The notes below the pieces were generated by a model. That model ran no database searches, was not told the DNA's origin, and saw only the letters and a program-made list of their open reading frames with translations. Shown here piece after piece: positions 12,901 through 24,620 of a DNA stretch of 64,000 bases; position 1 is the first letter of the stretch; the number at the start of each line of letters is the position of its first letter. The stretch is from Pachyseris speciosa. Taxonomy: Eukaryota; Cnidaria; Anthozoa; Scleractinia; Pachyseridae. The translations under genes and the position numbers were made by a program. The DNA lies in NCBI GenBank assembly GCA_016490735.1, contig JAEMWC010001186.1, positions 1 through 64,000 of the forward strand. The letters are read 5' to 3'.

Positions 12901-13480
12901 ATGCCAAATGTTAAGCTTCTATTTATTTAATTTACCTCACTGTCCTGTGTTGTAGAGGTTTCTACCACTTGCAAATACGTAAGCTTCAGTAAAGTAAAAA
13001 CAAGCATCCGCAAAAATAGCAAACGGTTTGTCCAAAGAAAGAGCTTCTTCCACGGACTTTGAGCTACTCGTTCCTCCCGTTAATACCGGTGAACTGTTAA
13101 GTGACCTTCCTTGGTGAGATGCAAGATGCCAGTGAAAGCTCTTGAGGCGTTGAATTATACTGTTTTCAACCGCACAATCGATCCAAGTTTGAAGCTTTTT
13201 TTAAGAATAATCTTTCGCTCTTCCTTTCATTACTTAAAAATTCACCTTCCGGAGTATATTTTGACTAGTTCTTAATTGTTACGCTTTTTACGCGAATTTA
13301 AAGACAAACTTCGATCGAAGAAGATGAAGTTGTTTTGCTCAAAATGAAGAAACCAACTGAATGCCAAATTACGAGCCGCAAATTTTAAGCCTCGATTTGG
13401 TTTGGGCGTCCCACAGCTGGCTTGAGCCTGCGATCAAATCGAAAGCAATTACCTGGTCAGCGGATCCGGAGCTCCGCTAT
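9991..13480 (+). repeat. Long non-coding repeat, copy B
   Basis: This appears to be full length. It begins at a TA run followed by tttagccaagcctaaaagcg and gagctcc, and ends ccggagctccgctat at 13480. The end motif GGAGCTCCGCT is the inverse of the AGCGGAGCTCC near the start, so the termini are short inverted repeats. The inner blocks match copies A and C in order. In this copy the 3' palindromic hairpin is reduced to one arm. No protein domain is recognised. Confidence 0.75.
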
Positions 13481-14592
13481 GAACAGTAATCTTTCTCTTG
13501 ACTGCTTATCTTTTATTTTTGAGTGATGACTGTTCGTGTATAACTGTTTGTCCTTCGTCTCCACTTGTGAGGGTTCGCCCACTGAATTTACCATGCCTTG
13601 TTGTTGTCCAACAAGTTCGCCAAGTTCGATCATGTTTTCTGTCATTTCCACCAAAATTACGAATTCTTACGCTTCCTAACCGTCCGGCTCGAAGGACAAG
13701 ATAAACTATCGCATGACAGGTTCATTAGAAAAACGAAATTTGCACAATACAACCATTTATTTAACAGGGCAAAGACCGCAAGAAATTTTCCTTCTTTGTT
13801 TGTACCCTTTTTTTTTTTCGAAAATTGTTAGTTACGTGGAAAGGGCATACATTTCATCCAGAGAGAATAAAACAACAAATCATCGGCGTTACCGATACGC
13901 AGCATTTTCAACGTCGAAGTAGGAACATCCTGACTTGTTTAATTTAAAAAGGAAATCTAATAGCCGAGAAGGAGCTTCCAAAGAACCGGAGAAAGCTCTT
14001 TTAGGTTTAAAAGGCAGCTTTTTTCCAGACTCAACCATGGCTCTCAAGAAAAACAAATCAGTGTATGCTAGTTCTAAACATGTTGTAAAATTTAAAAAAG
14101 AGTCTGCCTCGAAATAATTGGTGATGTTTTTCCTGAAAGAAAACCTCACCAACCGTGAAATGATAAGGTCCTTGATCTGTTCATCTGGGATATGTGATAT
14201 ATTCCTCTCGTTCCTTGTCCTTGGGAGCGCTAGGACGGTAATATGTCGCACCTACCCGTAAGACAAATCGATAACCCTCATACATCGTTTGATTTCATAT
14301 GGTAAACGTTTTCTACTTTTTGTCTTTTATAAAACTGTAAAAGTCTTAATGCGCGCCAGCTCATAAGTTGTTTTCATTGTTTTCGATGTAACCAAAAACT
14401 TCCAAACTTTGAAACTCATTGAGAGATGTACCTGGATGCAATTTTCTGTGATAAACTCTCAAACGTCTCTTCTCGGGCCATGAAAAAGCAAACACAGAAC
14501 CTATGTAACATTTATGAACTGAATTTAGAGCGAACGGCTATTAGAGGGCTTCCCATAACTTTTTTATGCTAAAAACATAACAAATATACCAT

Positions 14593-14596
<4 letters not shown>
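13481..14596. other. Unassigned interval, possible upstream gene space
   Basis: No domain is recognised in either strand. A minus-strand frame at 13889-14251 (about 120 codons) and a plus frame at 13935-14117 overlap. Neither has a clear family, good splice sites or compositional support. It lies upstream of the EGF-repeat gene and could contain 5' exons or UTR that I cannot recognise. Confidence 0.3.
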
Positions 14597-14690
<94 letters not shown>

Positions 14691-14692
14691 TG

Positions 14693-14747
<55 letters not shown>

Positions 14748-14807
14748 GTCTGTCTGTCTGTCTGTCTGTCTATTTGTCTCTCTCTCCCTCCCTCCCTCCC
14801 TCCCTCC

Positions 14808-14888
<81 letters not shown>

Positions 14889-14894
14889 CTTTCT
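14597..14894. repeat. Very long CT microsatellite with CTGT and CTCC sub-tracts
   Basis: About 300 bases of pure pyrimidine-rich repeat on the plus strand: (CT)n, then (CTGT)n, (CT)n, (CTGT)n, (CTCC)n and (CT)n. Long Leu/Ser and Glu/Arg frames across it are artefacts of the repeat. A second CT tract resumes at 19073, directly after the LINE that follows. Confidence 0.98.
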
Positions 14895-14979
14895 CGAGTC
14901 CAACGAGTGAACAAGTGTTTTCAAACGTTATTACATATTTGATTGAAATTCGTTTATTTAGCCACTGTTTTGATATATT

Positions 14980-16324
14980 ATGGCTTGTAAAGATTGCTTA
15001 TCGTACACCGAGGAAGATAACAAAATCAGATGGTCAGGCACTGAAGCTGAATTGAAAAATTTTGTCAAGACATTCATTAGCGTTGTCGACGGTTGGAACA
15101 ACGGCAAGTGGGAAGACGATCCAAAAGCACAACATGATATCATACAGAACATCTAAAATTGTACGAAAATGGTACAGTTCGACCAAAACAATTTTGGTGC
15201 GAGGCAAAGAACATGCCGAACTAAAGTTGATGCTTTGTAATCTGGCAAAGGAAGACAGCGACCGAATTCCTGAAAACATTCGAACAAGATGGCGACGCAA
15301 ACTCCGAAGAGCGCGACGGAGAAGAAAACTTCATGATACACAGTAATGAAGAAGACAATGGCAGTGTTAACAGTGAAAATGTCAAAACTTAACGATTCTT
15401 TTCAACCAGAGAATGAATTACCGTGCAAGTGCAACTGCAAATGCTCAGAAACAACACGTAGAATTGACAGTTTGGATAAACAACTCAGTTGCAGCTCTTC
15501 TCAGTGAAAACGAGCGCTTAAAATCCGAAATTGTACAACTTCGAAACGATAATGCGAGCTTACTGTCATAAAGTTAATTAATAAGCCAGACTGTCACCCA
15601 GCGAGGGTACCGTATTATTCTGATGGCCAAGATGAAGTTACAGAGGTTACCAACACAAACAGCCCAACTGGGACAATAAAAGACCAGAAAACTACCAGTA
15701 ACAACAAACCGGGCAGTTCTAAGAACAAAGCGAATACGAAAAAAACGAAGATGACACCACAACTGAATTCTAGAACTCCAGCGCTAGCCGAGGCTGACGA
15801 ACATCCAAGAAAGAAAAATGTTGTTGTCTTGGGCGATTCTGTTGTGAAGGGCATACAAGCATGGAGGGTTTCTAGGACAAGAAATGCAGCATTGGTGACA
15901 GTAAAATCGTTCCCTGCTGTGACAATAGAGGACATGGAGAGCTACTGCATACCAACGATAAGAGCACAGCCCGATGAACTTATCGTGCACGTTGGAACAA
16001 AACGATTTGCAAACGAACACGTCCCGCCAAGTCATTGACAATATTGTCAACCTTGCGGATAATATTTCTCAAAACTGCACAAGCGAAGTGATAATCTCTT
16101 CGCTTTGAAAGCGTCTTGACAAGCCGAATGTCGATAGTAAACTGACGGAAATCAATAACGGCTTGCGTAAATTCGCGGCCAACAGAGGTTGGAAGTTTAT
16201 TCCGCACAACAACATTAATCGAAAGAATCATTTTAACTCCAGTGGCCTACACTTTTCACACGAAGGTAATTCCCTGTTTGCTTCTAATTTAATTAAGCAT
16301 TTTAATTCTAGTAATACTCAGTGA
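14980..16324 (+). pseudogene. LINE ORF1 with SGNH-esterase-like segment (broken)
   Basis: The region starts ATG, MACKDCLSY. The C-terminal half contains VVVLGDSVVKGIQ, a GDS-type catalytic-serine block as in the esterase domain of CR1-family ORF1 proteins, followed by PDELIVHVGT. The frame is lost at about 16000, where an A-run appears one base too long, and recovers in the next frame. An in-frame TGA follows near 16107. Further frame changes lie between 15150 and 15600. In active relatives the protein binds RNA and accompanies ORF2. Here it cannot be translated whole. Confidence 0.7.
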
Positions 16325-16354
16325 AATGACAGCGAGAATTGTATTCCTTCTGAC

Positions 16355-18563
16355 GTGCGTAAATATCTATCCCTAGTACCGCACGCCAGGGGTTTTAAAA
16401 TTGCGTCTTTGAATATTGCTAGTCTCCCTGCTCACATCGATGAGTTGAGACTCTTTATAGCTGATAAAAATCTGGATGTCTTAGCGATTAACGAGACAAG
16501 ACTAAGTGATTCAATTGATAACTCTTGCATTCACATCCAAGGATACGACATAGTCAGAAGGGATAGAAATCGTAACGGTGGAGGAGTATGTCTCTATATT
16601 CGCTCTTCAATAAATTTCAAAACACGATCAAACCTCATGAGCGATATCTACGAGGCAATTGTTGTTGAAATATTTAAACCAAATTCTCAGCCTTTTTCTA
16701 TTGTTGCTGTTTATAGGCCCCCGGGAACCGAAGACGAATTATTTTGCTATTTTGAAGATGAAATTAAATCTCTTGATTTTGAAAACAAAGAGATTATTGT
16801 CATTGGTGACATGAACTGTAATTATTTGACTGAAAGTAGAAATTCTGAACTGATCCATTTAACTGAAATCAGTGAAGTTTACCAAATTACACAAATTATA
16901 GACAAACCAACTAGAATAACGGTAACTTCAAAACCTTTAATCGATTTAATTTTAACAAACCAAGAATCAAGAGTTGTGTCTCATGGAGTGATTGACTGCG
17001 GAATCAGCGACCACTGCCTTGTATATGTTGTTCGGAAAATTGCAGTTCCTACCAACAATAGACATAAATATATTACCACAAGGTCTTTTAAGAATTTCAA
17101 CTCAAATTTCTTTATTCAAGAACTGCAATCATTACCCTGGGGAGATATTGAGTTTTTGGATTCGCCCGATGAAATGTGGGATGTTTGGAAACAACTTTTC
17201 ATTAGTGTTGCTAACAAACATGCCCCACTGAAAACAAAACGGGTGCGACAGAAAGTGTCACCTTGGCTCACACCTGATTTGAAAGGAATGATTATAAAAC
17301 GTAATTATCTGAAAAAGAAGGCGGTGCATTCGGGGGACTTAAATGATTGGAGTGAGTATAGACGCGTTAGAAATAAAACAAACAATTAATTACGAGACAC
17401 TAAAGCTGCTTATTATCATAAAGAAGTCGAAAATAATTCCGGTAACGTGCGAGAGAAAGCTATTAATGATCTAATGTCGCGTAAAATTAAAAGTAACACA
17501 ATCAACGGATTGAAAGTGAACAATTTATCATTCACGGAGCCCTGTGTAATTGCTGATGAGCTGAACAAACATTTTACTGAGGTAGGATTGACACTCGCCT
17601 CTACTCTACCGCAGAAATACCGCGATTTTAAACAGTATTTGTTAAAAACAAAGACAAACTTTCGATTAGAAAAGATTTCCGTAAAATCCATTCTTGAAAC
17701 CCTAAACTCTCTCGTAACAAAGAAAGCTGTCAAGCTCGACCATATTTCCTCAAAACTTTTGAAAGTTGCTGCGCCTGTCCTCGCAGAATCTCTCTGCAAA
17801 ATTTTCAACAAATCTGTCGAAACTGGTACTTCTCCATCGGAGTGGAAAAGTGCCGAAGTTTTCCCCGTACATAAGAAGGGTGACAAGTCTGATCCAAATA
17901 ACTATCGACCGATCTCTGTTTTACCTGCTGTTGGAAAAGTTTTTGAAAGAATAGTATAAATATGACCAACTGTATTCTTATCTTTCAAGAAACAAAATCT
18001 TAACTAAACATCAGCCTGGTTTTCGTTCTCTGCATTCCACAGTAACAGCACTGTTGGATGCAGCGAATGAATGGTATTTCAACATTGACCAGGGTAACAC
18101 AAACGTGATGGTTTTTCTGGATCTGGCCAGAGCCTTCGATACTGTATCGCATGAGATTGTCTTGAGTAAACTTGAACTCTACGGGATTAGTGGACCCACT
18201 CTGGATTGGTTTAAATTCTATCTTTCTACAAGAGACCAAGTTTGTGTGGTCCAGGGATACACATCTGAGCCTCGAATAATCAGTTGTGGTGTTCCACAAG
18301 GATCCATCCTTGGACCACTGTTATTCCTTATTTATATCAATGATCTTCTTGCGTGTTTAAAATATACGACAGCTCGTATGTTTGCAGACGACACTAGCAT
18401 CACAAATTCTCATAAATCTACGGCGCGCCTTCACCGGGAAGTTAATCATGATCTGAATAATTTACAAAATTGGCTACTAGCTAATCAGCTTAGCTTAAAT
18501 GTTCTTAAAACGGAGTACATGTATTTTGCCTCTGATTATAACCGTCTAGTATGTAACGTCTAG
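16355..18563 (+). pseudogene. LINE ORF2: APE endonuclease and reverse transcriptase (broken)
   Basis: The endonuclease occupies 16355-17389, with FKIASLNIASL, an INETRL block, IGDMNCN and ISDHC, the expected APE-type motif order ending in SDH. A stop follows at 17387-17389. The RT continues in 17447-17959 (NNYRPISVLP block). After a frameshift near 17960 it continues in 18054-18563, with LDLARAFDTVSH (motif A), GVPQGSILGPLLF (motif B) and FADDTS (motif C). The catalytic aspartates are present, so loss of function comes from frame breaks. A deletion after 18563 removes most of the thumb. Confidence 0.85.
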
Positions 18564-18830
18564 TATGAGAGAAGCATGTCGACAGCCTTTGCAAACGTGT
18601 CTCTTGAGGACTAGCTGCGTTAAAACAGGCTCGTCGGTATGTTCCCTAAGACACACTTCTAACGATATGCAAGGCGATTATTACACCCGTCTTTGATTAC
18701 TGTGACGTAGTATGGGGTAATTTGAACAAAACTCTAACGGCGAGACTCCAAACACTCCAAATCGAGTGGCCAGAATTATAACCCGAAAGGGTTACGATGT
18801 AAGGTCTGCTGATATTAGAAAGGAATTAAG

Positions 18831-19052
18831 ATGGGACGACCTGGAAACTATCAGGAAAAACATCTAGCAATTGTTATGTACAAAGTTGTAAACAACAAAG
18901 CTCCAGGTTATCTCATCAATCGTTTTGAAAAAAGCAACAGTGGTTATGCGCTGCGTGAGAGTGAAAGTAGACTTATCCTCCCCAAATATAACACTGAATT
19001 TGCTAAAAGCAGTAGTTTTTCTTTTACTGATGTCATTTCCGTGGGTAAATAA
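18831..19052 (+). pseudogene. LINE ORF2 C-terminal remnant
   Basis: The frame has HLAIVMYKVVNNKAPGYL and then YALRES and LPKYNTEF, the conserved C-terminal block after the RT thumb in CR1/L2 proteins. It is truncated before the usual end and is directly followed by the CATT tail. Confidence 0.7.
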
Positions 19053-19071
19053 AGTTCATTCATCCATTCAT

Positions 19072-19072
<1 letters not shown>

Positions 19073-19157
<85 letters not shown>
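19073..19157. repeat. CT microsatellite serving as polypyrimidine tract
   Basis: About 40 CT units ending tgtgcag at the acceptor of the EGF-repeat exon. It is probably the 3' part of the tract at 14597-14894, split by the LINE. Confidence 0.95.
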
Positions 19158-19160
<3 letters not shown>

Positions 19161-19162
19161 AG

Positions 19163-21387
19163 ATTTATTCAATTGCCTTGATGAACCGTGTCAAAATGGG
19201 GGAGCCTGTATCCTATTTCCCACCATGAAATACATTTGTCTCTGTATTGCAGGGTACACAGGGGGAAACTGTAGCGATAGCGACTACTGTTTTCAGCAGC
19301 CCTGTCACAATAGTGGCATTTACTATAACGGTGTGAACAATTACACATGTAGCTGTCTCCTTGCTTATACAGGATATAACTGCAGCGAAATTGAGCACTG
19401 TTTTCAACAACCTTGTCAGAATGGTGGCACGTGTCACAACGTCGGTATCAACAATCACACCTGTAGCTGTGTTCCAGGTTAAACTGGCTCTAACTGCAGC
19501 GATATTGATTACTGTTTTCATCAGCCCTGTCAGAATGGCGGTACGTGTACAAATGGTGTCAACAACTACACCTGTAGCCGTGTCCCGCGTTACACCGGAT
19601 CAAATTGCAGTGCTATTGACTACTGTGTTCAGCAGCCCTGTCAGAATGGTGGCACGTTTAGGAATGATGTCAACAACTTCACCTGTAGCTGTGTCCAGGG
19701 TTACACTGGATCAAACTGCAGCGATATTGACTACTGTCTTCAGCTGCCTGTCAGAATGGTGGCACGTGCTCTAACGGTGTCAACAACTACACCTGTAGCT
19801 GTGTTTCTGGTTACACTGGATCTAACTGCAGTGATTGACTACTGTGTTCAGCTACCCTGTCATAATAGTGGCACGTGTACTAATGGTGTCAACAACTACA
19901 CCTGTAGCTGTGTTCTAGGTTACACTGGATCAAACTGTAGCTATTTTGACTACTGTGTTCATCAGCCCTTTCAGAATGGTGGCACGTGTACCAATGGTGT
20001 CAACAACTACACCTGTAGCTGTGTCCCGGGTTACACTGGATCAAACTGCAGCGATATTGACCACTGTCTTCAGCTGCCCTGTCAGAATGGTGGCACGTGT
20101 ACTAACGGTGTCAACAACTACACCTGTAGCCGTGTCCCGCGTTACACCGGATCAAATTGCAGTGCTATTGACTACTGTGTTCAGCAGCCCTGTCAGAATG
20201 GTGGCACGTTTAGGAATGATGTCAACAACTTCACCTGTAGCTGTGTCCAGGGTTACACTGGATCAAACTGCAGCGATATTGACTACTGTCTTCAGCTGCC
20301 TGTCAGAATGGTGGCACGTGCTCTAACGGTGTCAACAACTACACCTGTAGCTGTGTTTCTGGTTACACTGGATCTAACTGCAGTGATTGACTACTGTGTT
20401 CAGCTACCCTGTCATAATAGTGGCACGTGTACTAATGGTGTCAACAACTACACCTGTAGCTGTGTTCTAGGTTACACTGGATCAAACTGTAGCTATTTTG
20501 ACTACTGTGTTCATCAGCCCTTTCAGAATGGTGGCACGTGTACCAATGGTGTCAACAACTACACCTGTAGCTGTGTCCCGGGTTACACTGGATCAAACTG
20601 CAGCGATATTGACCACTGTCTTCAGCTGCCCTGTCAGAATGGTGGCACGTGTACTAACGGTGTCAGCAACTACACCTGTAGCTGTGTTCCTGGTTACACT
20701 GGATCAAACTGCAGCGATATTCACTACTGTTTTCAGCACCGCTGTCAGAATGGTGGCACGTGTACCAACAGTGTGAACAGCTACACCTGTAGGTGTGTTG
20801 CTGGTTACACTGGTTCTAACTGCAGCGACATTGACTACTGTGTTCAGCTCTCCTGTCATAATAGTGGCACGGTACTAATGGTGTCAACAACTACACATGT
20901 AGCCGTGTTCCAGGTTACACTGGATCTAACTGCAGCGATATTGACTACTGTTTTCAGCAGCTCTGTCAGAATGATGGCACGTGTACCAACAGTGTGAAAA
21001 ACCACACTTTCAGCTGTGTTCCAGATTACACTGGATCTACCTGCAGCGATATTGACTACTGTTTTCATCAGCCCTGTCAGAATGGTGGCACGTGTAATAA
21101 CATCGGTATGAACAACTACACCTGTACCTGCGTTCCAGGTTACACTGGATCAAACTGCAACGATATGGACTACTGTTTCCAGCAGCCCTGTCAGAATGGT
21201 GGCACGTGTTCTAACGGTTTCAGTAACTACACCTGTAGCTGTGTCCTGGGTTATACTGGATCAAACTGCAGTGATATTGACTACTGTGTTGAGCGGCCCT
21301 GTCAGAATGGTGGCTCCTGAACTAACGGTGTGACGAACTACACCTGTAGCTGCGTTGCCGGTTACGCTGGAATTACTTGCAATGTTG
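19163..21387 (+). pseudogene. Giant EGF-repeat exon of an EGF/SEA membrane protein (degenerate)
   Basis: The exon starts after tctctgtgcag and ends at aatgttg before gtaaga, with phase 1 at both ends as is usual for EGF modules. It holds about 19-20 EGF-like repeats of roughly 38 residues. The consensus contains PCQNGGTC, NYTCSCVPGYTG and SNCSDIDYC, like Notch or fibropellin, which mediate extracellular binding. Breaks seen: TAA at 19480-19482 (a GGT TAC site), paired -1 and -2 deletions at about 19747 and 19832 that are repeated 552 bp later, a one-base loss at about 20872, and TGA at 21318-21320. Several structural cysteines are also replaced, for example QPFQN and TFRND. Net length is one base short of a whole number of codons, matching these breaks. 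Either the gene is dying or the array is misassembled. Downstream exons look intact. Confidence 0.8.
19557..20660 (+). repeat. 552 bp tandem duplication within the EGF array
   Basis: The segment 19557-20108 is repeated almost exactly at 20109-20660, covering about five EGF repeats. Both units share the same frame-disturbing deletions and the same odd substitutions (SRVPRY, TFRND, HQPFQN). The duplication is therefore younger than those changes. Confidence 0.85.
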
Positions 21388-22606
21388 GTAAGAATTAATT
21401 TGATTTTTTTCTGCATTTCTTTTTTATATATTTTGCAGAGAAACTTCAACCTTTTCGCACGACTCAAGCGTTCGGGTAAGTCCGATGACAAAACTTGTCA
21501 AGAAAATGGCAGTGAGGTGTCGTTGATCACGTCACACGACATGCACTTTTGATGAGTACTATATTGCAACTGCCCTCAGAAAATTTTGAATTTTTTTCTG
21601 AAAGCTTTCAGCAAAAACTCTTTATTGTAATTGAATTATCTGGAAAAATTCAGGAAAGTTTCAACTAGGTTGGAAAAACAGATATACCGCATTTTTGTTT
21701 TAACACATAAATATCAAGTTAAAATTCTTCTAAATTAAGTTTTGCTGCCATGGCTATCAAGTATTAGATGCCACGACAACGTTACAGATCTTACAAATAA
21801 AACGTTGAGAAAAATGGAACCAATGCAAAATGTATAGCTTAACACTCCAAAGTGAACGCCGCGAAAGTACCTCATGGTTTCACGTTCAACCTCCCCCTCC
21901 TCCTGAGTTGTAAAGTTGACTTTTACCGTTGATGCAACTTGGCAAGGTTACTTTGTGCCATAATGGGGCGGATTATAAAATATGTGAATAATCATCGCAG
22001 CTATGAACGTTACTTTTTAAAAGCAGTAGTGAATATAAAACCTTAAAAGATTCATGCTTGTACGGGATTTCAACCCACGACCCCTGCAATACAGTTGCAG
22101 TGCTCTACCAAGTGAGCTAACAAGCCAATTGGGAGCTGTCATTTGGTTGGTTCCTAGTACGTAGTTTTTATAACTGCGATGATTATTCACATATTCATTA
22201 TTTCCTTTTATATACTATATCTTACACGCAATGAGGAAAGAGAGATAGAGCATCACTTTCATGTATAGTTCTTCACTCCTTTGGTCCACACATGAGAGGA
22301 TATTCAACTCTATACATGATGCATAACATAAAAATTGACTTGAAAAACAGTAGAATCGGCCGGTAACGTTTTTCCCAGCCGAAAAGGGTTGAATGACTAA
22401 TGAGGGGATCTTCGGGAGGTTAGCGGAGCCAGGCATTAAAGAGCGCAATATGTATGTAAGCCGTCGTGTTATACTTAACAATGATAATTCGATTTATCTT
22501 TATCAGGCAGTCCAATTTCAGTAGTCCAAAGTCTTTTACCTTTAGACAGTCGGTCACTCGTAGAATATGCTTATTAAACGTGGTTAATTGTGTTTGTTGC
22601 TGACAG
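21388..22606 (+). other. Intron of the EGF/SEA gene
   Basis: Lies between the phase 1 donor after 21387 and the phase 1 acceptor before 22607. It holds a tRNA-derived SINE on the minus strand. A possible 37 bp exon at about 21440-21476 has good-looking splice sites but a phase that does not fit the next exon. Confidence 0.5.
21965..22126 (-). mobile_element. tRNA-derived SINE, minus strand
   Basis: The minus strand 22126-22055 folds as a tRNA-like unit. It has acceptor GGCTTGT/ACAAGC, a D-arm TAGCTCACTTGGTAGAGCA, an anticodon stem CTGCA/TGCAG with loop ACTGTAT, and a T-arm with GGGTTGAAATCCC. Position 33 is C instead of U and the first acceptor pair is broken, so it is not a functional tRNA. 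The body runs to about 21965. It contains ataGCTGCGATGATTATTCAC, which reappears inverted at 22165-22195, so a second SINE tail faces it. Confidence 0.6.
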
Positions 22607-22714
22607 ATGAGAGATGCCGTGAACCTTGCACCGATGGAAAAACCTGCCGATATCTTGAACGATTTTTGTGCCTTTGCGAGCGGGGGAGAATTGGAAAAAA
22701 TTGCGAAGCAAGTG
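22607..22714 (+). CDS. Single-EGF exon of the EGF/SEA gene
   Basis: A 108 bp exon after tgttgctgacag and before gtatgt, phase 1 at both ends, so it joins in frame with the preceding EGF exon. The translation has the six cysteines of one EGF module (CREPC, GKTC, LCLC, KNC) and no stop. The intact frame, matching phases and clean splice sites make it a convincing exon. It sits between the repeat array and the SEA domain, the usual order in membrane-tethered EGF/SEA proteins. The exon after it is uncertain, because the next recognised exon starts in phase 0. An unrecognised linker exon probably lies between 22715 and 23339. Confidence 0.8.
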
Positions 22715-23339
22715 GTATGTAATGAGATGTTTTGCATGCGATCATTTATTACCCTTAATAGCGTAGGATTAAAGAAAACACAATACGTTTATCCTCATCA
22801 AGTCACGGACAACACACTAAACAATCTAATTGGGCCCCATTTTGACAGGAAAAAATAAAGAGAATAACGAGTGAGCATACTCGTGCAAGGATGGCATGAC
22901 GTAAAAATATTATTCTTTGTTACTGTTAAATTTAATTTAAAGCTTCTCAGATCTGACGTTGGTCATCAAGGACCTTTCTTCGATGTTGGAATGACTCACG
23001 GCTTTGCAAGGTCTCTCCCTAAATGTAGGGTTAGTGTGGAAGATCTGATCTAGAATCATAACGCGCCAAGGGGTGGAAATGAAAGGAAAATTTATGAACT
23101 GAGACCACTATAGCATCTACTCAATCTGTAAAATGACCAATCATAAACCGAGGCCTGGACAATAGTCATCACATGACTACGATATGGAACCGGATGAGTA
23201 TCTAAAGCTCTTTTCAATTTCGATAAATTGCTGGTGTGTCATAAATTAATCTTCTTTTGTGATAAACAAAAGGTAGTTTTACTAATTGAACGCTTTAATT
23301 GTTTGTTTTTACGTTGCGTTGATCACACAAACATTGAAG

Positions 23340-23444
23340 ATGGTAATTCCCGTGAGCGTACAGTTCACCAATGATTACAACGAAAAATACAGTGACTTGC
23401 AGAGCCAGGAGGCCCAAGAGTTCGTCAAAAACATCGAGAAACAG
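23340..23444 (+). CDS. SEA domain, N-terminal half (exon)
   Basis: A 35-codon open block with VSVQFTNDYNEKYSDLQS followed by EAQEFVKNIEKQ. This matches the start of a SEA domain: a beta strand, then a helix with the pattern ending in VKNIEKQ. The upstream boundary is placed at an AG at 23338-23339 that lacks a strong pyrimidine tract. The downstream boundary at 23444 fits phase 0 to the next SEA exon but would use a GC donor (cag|gcatgc). A stop follows four codons later if it is not spliced. The domain assignment is good; the exact ends are not certain. SEA domains sit outside the membrane in mucin-like proteins. Confidence 0.65.
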
Positions 23445-23842
23445 GCATGCGTCTAAATCAGATATAAGCGAGACTATTTCAGTTTCTCAGTAGCAGAGAC
23501 GAAAACTTGTCTTGCCAAAACTGGATGAAACAAGTGTTAAAAACATTTTATAGAACATTTATAGGGCGTATAGAAAGCGAATTACTGGAGCCAAGAAGAG
23601 AGATAAGATGTACCAGCACGGACTTAGGCAGTGTGAAACTTCTTTTGACATATAATTGTAGGAAGAAAATTGTATATATCCAATTTTAAGAAATTAGAGA
23701 TGCATTATCCTAATAGACGAAGCTAAAAGTGTCCTGCCAGTTTCCTTCCAGTAGACTGTAGCTTGGTGTAGTACAAGTACAGGGAATACCATTGATCCTA
23801 TATGCGATAAAATATGTTTTTCTAACAAAGTCATTCCTTAAT

Positions 23843-24101
23843 GGAGCAGGGTTGGCGCAGTGGTGAGAGCGCTCGCCTTCCAGCAATGTGGCCCGGGTTC
23901 GATTCCCGGACTCGGCGTCATAAGTGGGCTGAGTTTGTTGGTTCTCTACTCTGCTCCGAGAGGTTTTTCTCCGGGTACTCCGGTTTTCCCCTCTCCACAA
24001 AAACCAACATTTGATTTGATTTGATTTATTTAGAGTTGATTTGGTATATGTGAGGCGCATTTGAAAATTGTATAATTGAATTTGCGCCATATAAATAAAT
24101 A

Positions 24102-24152
<51 letters not shown>
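23843..24152 (+). mobile_element. tRNA-derived SINE with TTA tail
   Basis: The head has box A TTGGCGCAGTGG and box B GGGTTCGATTCCC, spaced like a tRNA. A central domain follows (ctctgctccgagaggttttt, then a ctccggttttcccctctcc block) with tandem tttga units. It ends in about 16 TTA repeats. The minus-strand frame running through it is the typical shadow of this kind of SINE. A common cnidarian SINE type is likely; the exact family is not assigned. Confidence 0.85.
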
Positions 24153-24154
<2 letters not shown>

Positions 24155-24456
24155 TGCTCCAGGTTTTTAAAGAAATGAATAACACTGGTTTAGAGAAGGT
24201 AGAGGTGGTCGAGTTAGGGTGAGGTAAATAAAACTAATGTTAATTAATAGTTCATTGCCCTAACAAGAGAAAAAAATGCATAACTGAAAAATTCCCACTG
24301 AGAGAATTCGTTACAGGAACAGTGACGATTGAAAGGCACTATTAAATTGAAGCCGTCAGTCCTTTCCACATGCAGGAAAACTACTTTTAATGTTTTCTGT
24401 GCGCATTGAACGACATCACATCATCCTCGCAGTTATCTATAACTATGTTCACAATT

Positions 24457-24620
24457 ATTATCATCGTCATCATCATCATTATCATCACTATCATCATCAT
24501 CATCCTTATTATCATCCTTATCATTATCCTTATCATCATCATCATCCTCATCATCATCATCCTTATCAACATCATCATCATCCTTATCATCATCATCCTT
24601 ATCATCATCATTGTCATCAT
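24457..24620. repeat. ATC/ATCCTT microsatellite
   Basis: About 160 bases of tandem ATC with interspersed CTT. Long poly-His/Ile and poly-Met frames here are artefacts. Confidence 0.95.

Larger units (their letters stand above)
14895..19072 (+). mobile_element. CR1/L2-type non-LTR retrotransposon, inactive
   Basis: A roughly 4.2 kb LINE in sense orientation. It contains an ORF1 region with an SGNH-esterase-like segment, then ORF2 with an APE endonuclease and a reverse transcriptase. It ends in a short CATT-type repeat (ttcattcatccattcatt) rather than poly-A, as in CR1/L2 elements. It is flanked on both sides by CT microsatellite, which suggests insertion into that tract. All reading frames carry stops or frameshifts. 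Confidence 0.85.

Noticed and set aside
14541..15055. Long Arg/Glu-rich and Leu/Ser-rich open frames over the CT microsatellite
   Set aside because: They are direct products of CT, CTGT and CTCC repeats and have no independent support.
21440..21476. 37 bp exon between the EGF array and the next EGF exon
   Set aside because: The acceptor and donor look good, but it would end in phase 2 while the next exon needs phase 1.
22055..22126. Functional tRNA on the minus strand
   Set aside because: C at position 33, a broken first acceptor pair, and attachment to a SINE body.
23710..24090. Minus-strand 126-codon frame
   Set aside because: It is the antisense of the tRNA-derived SINE at 23843-24152.
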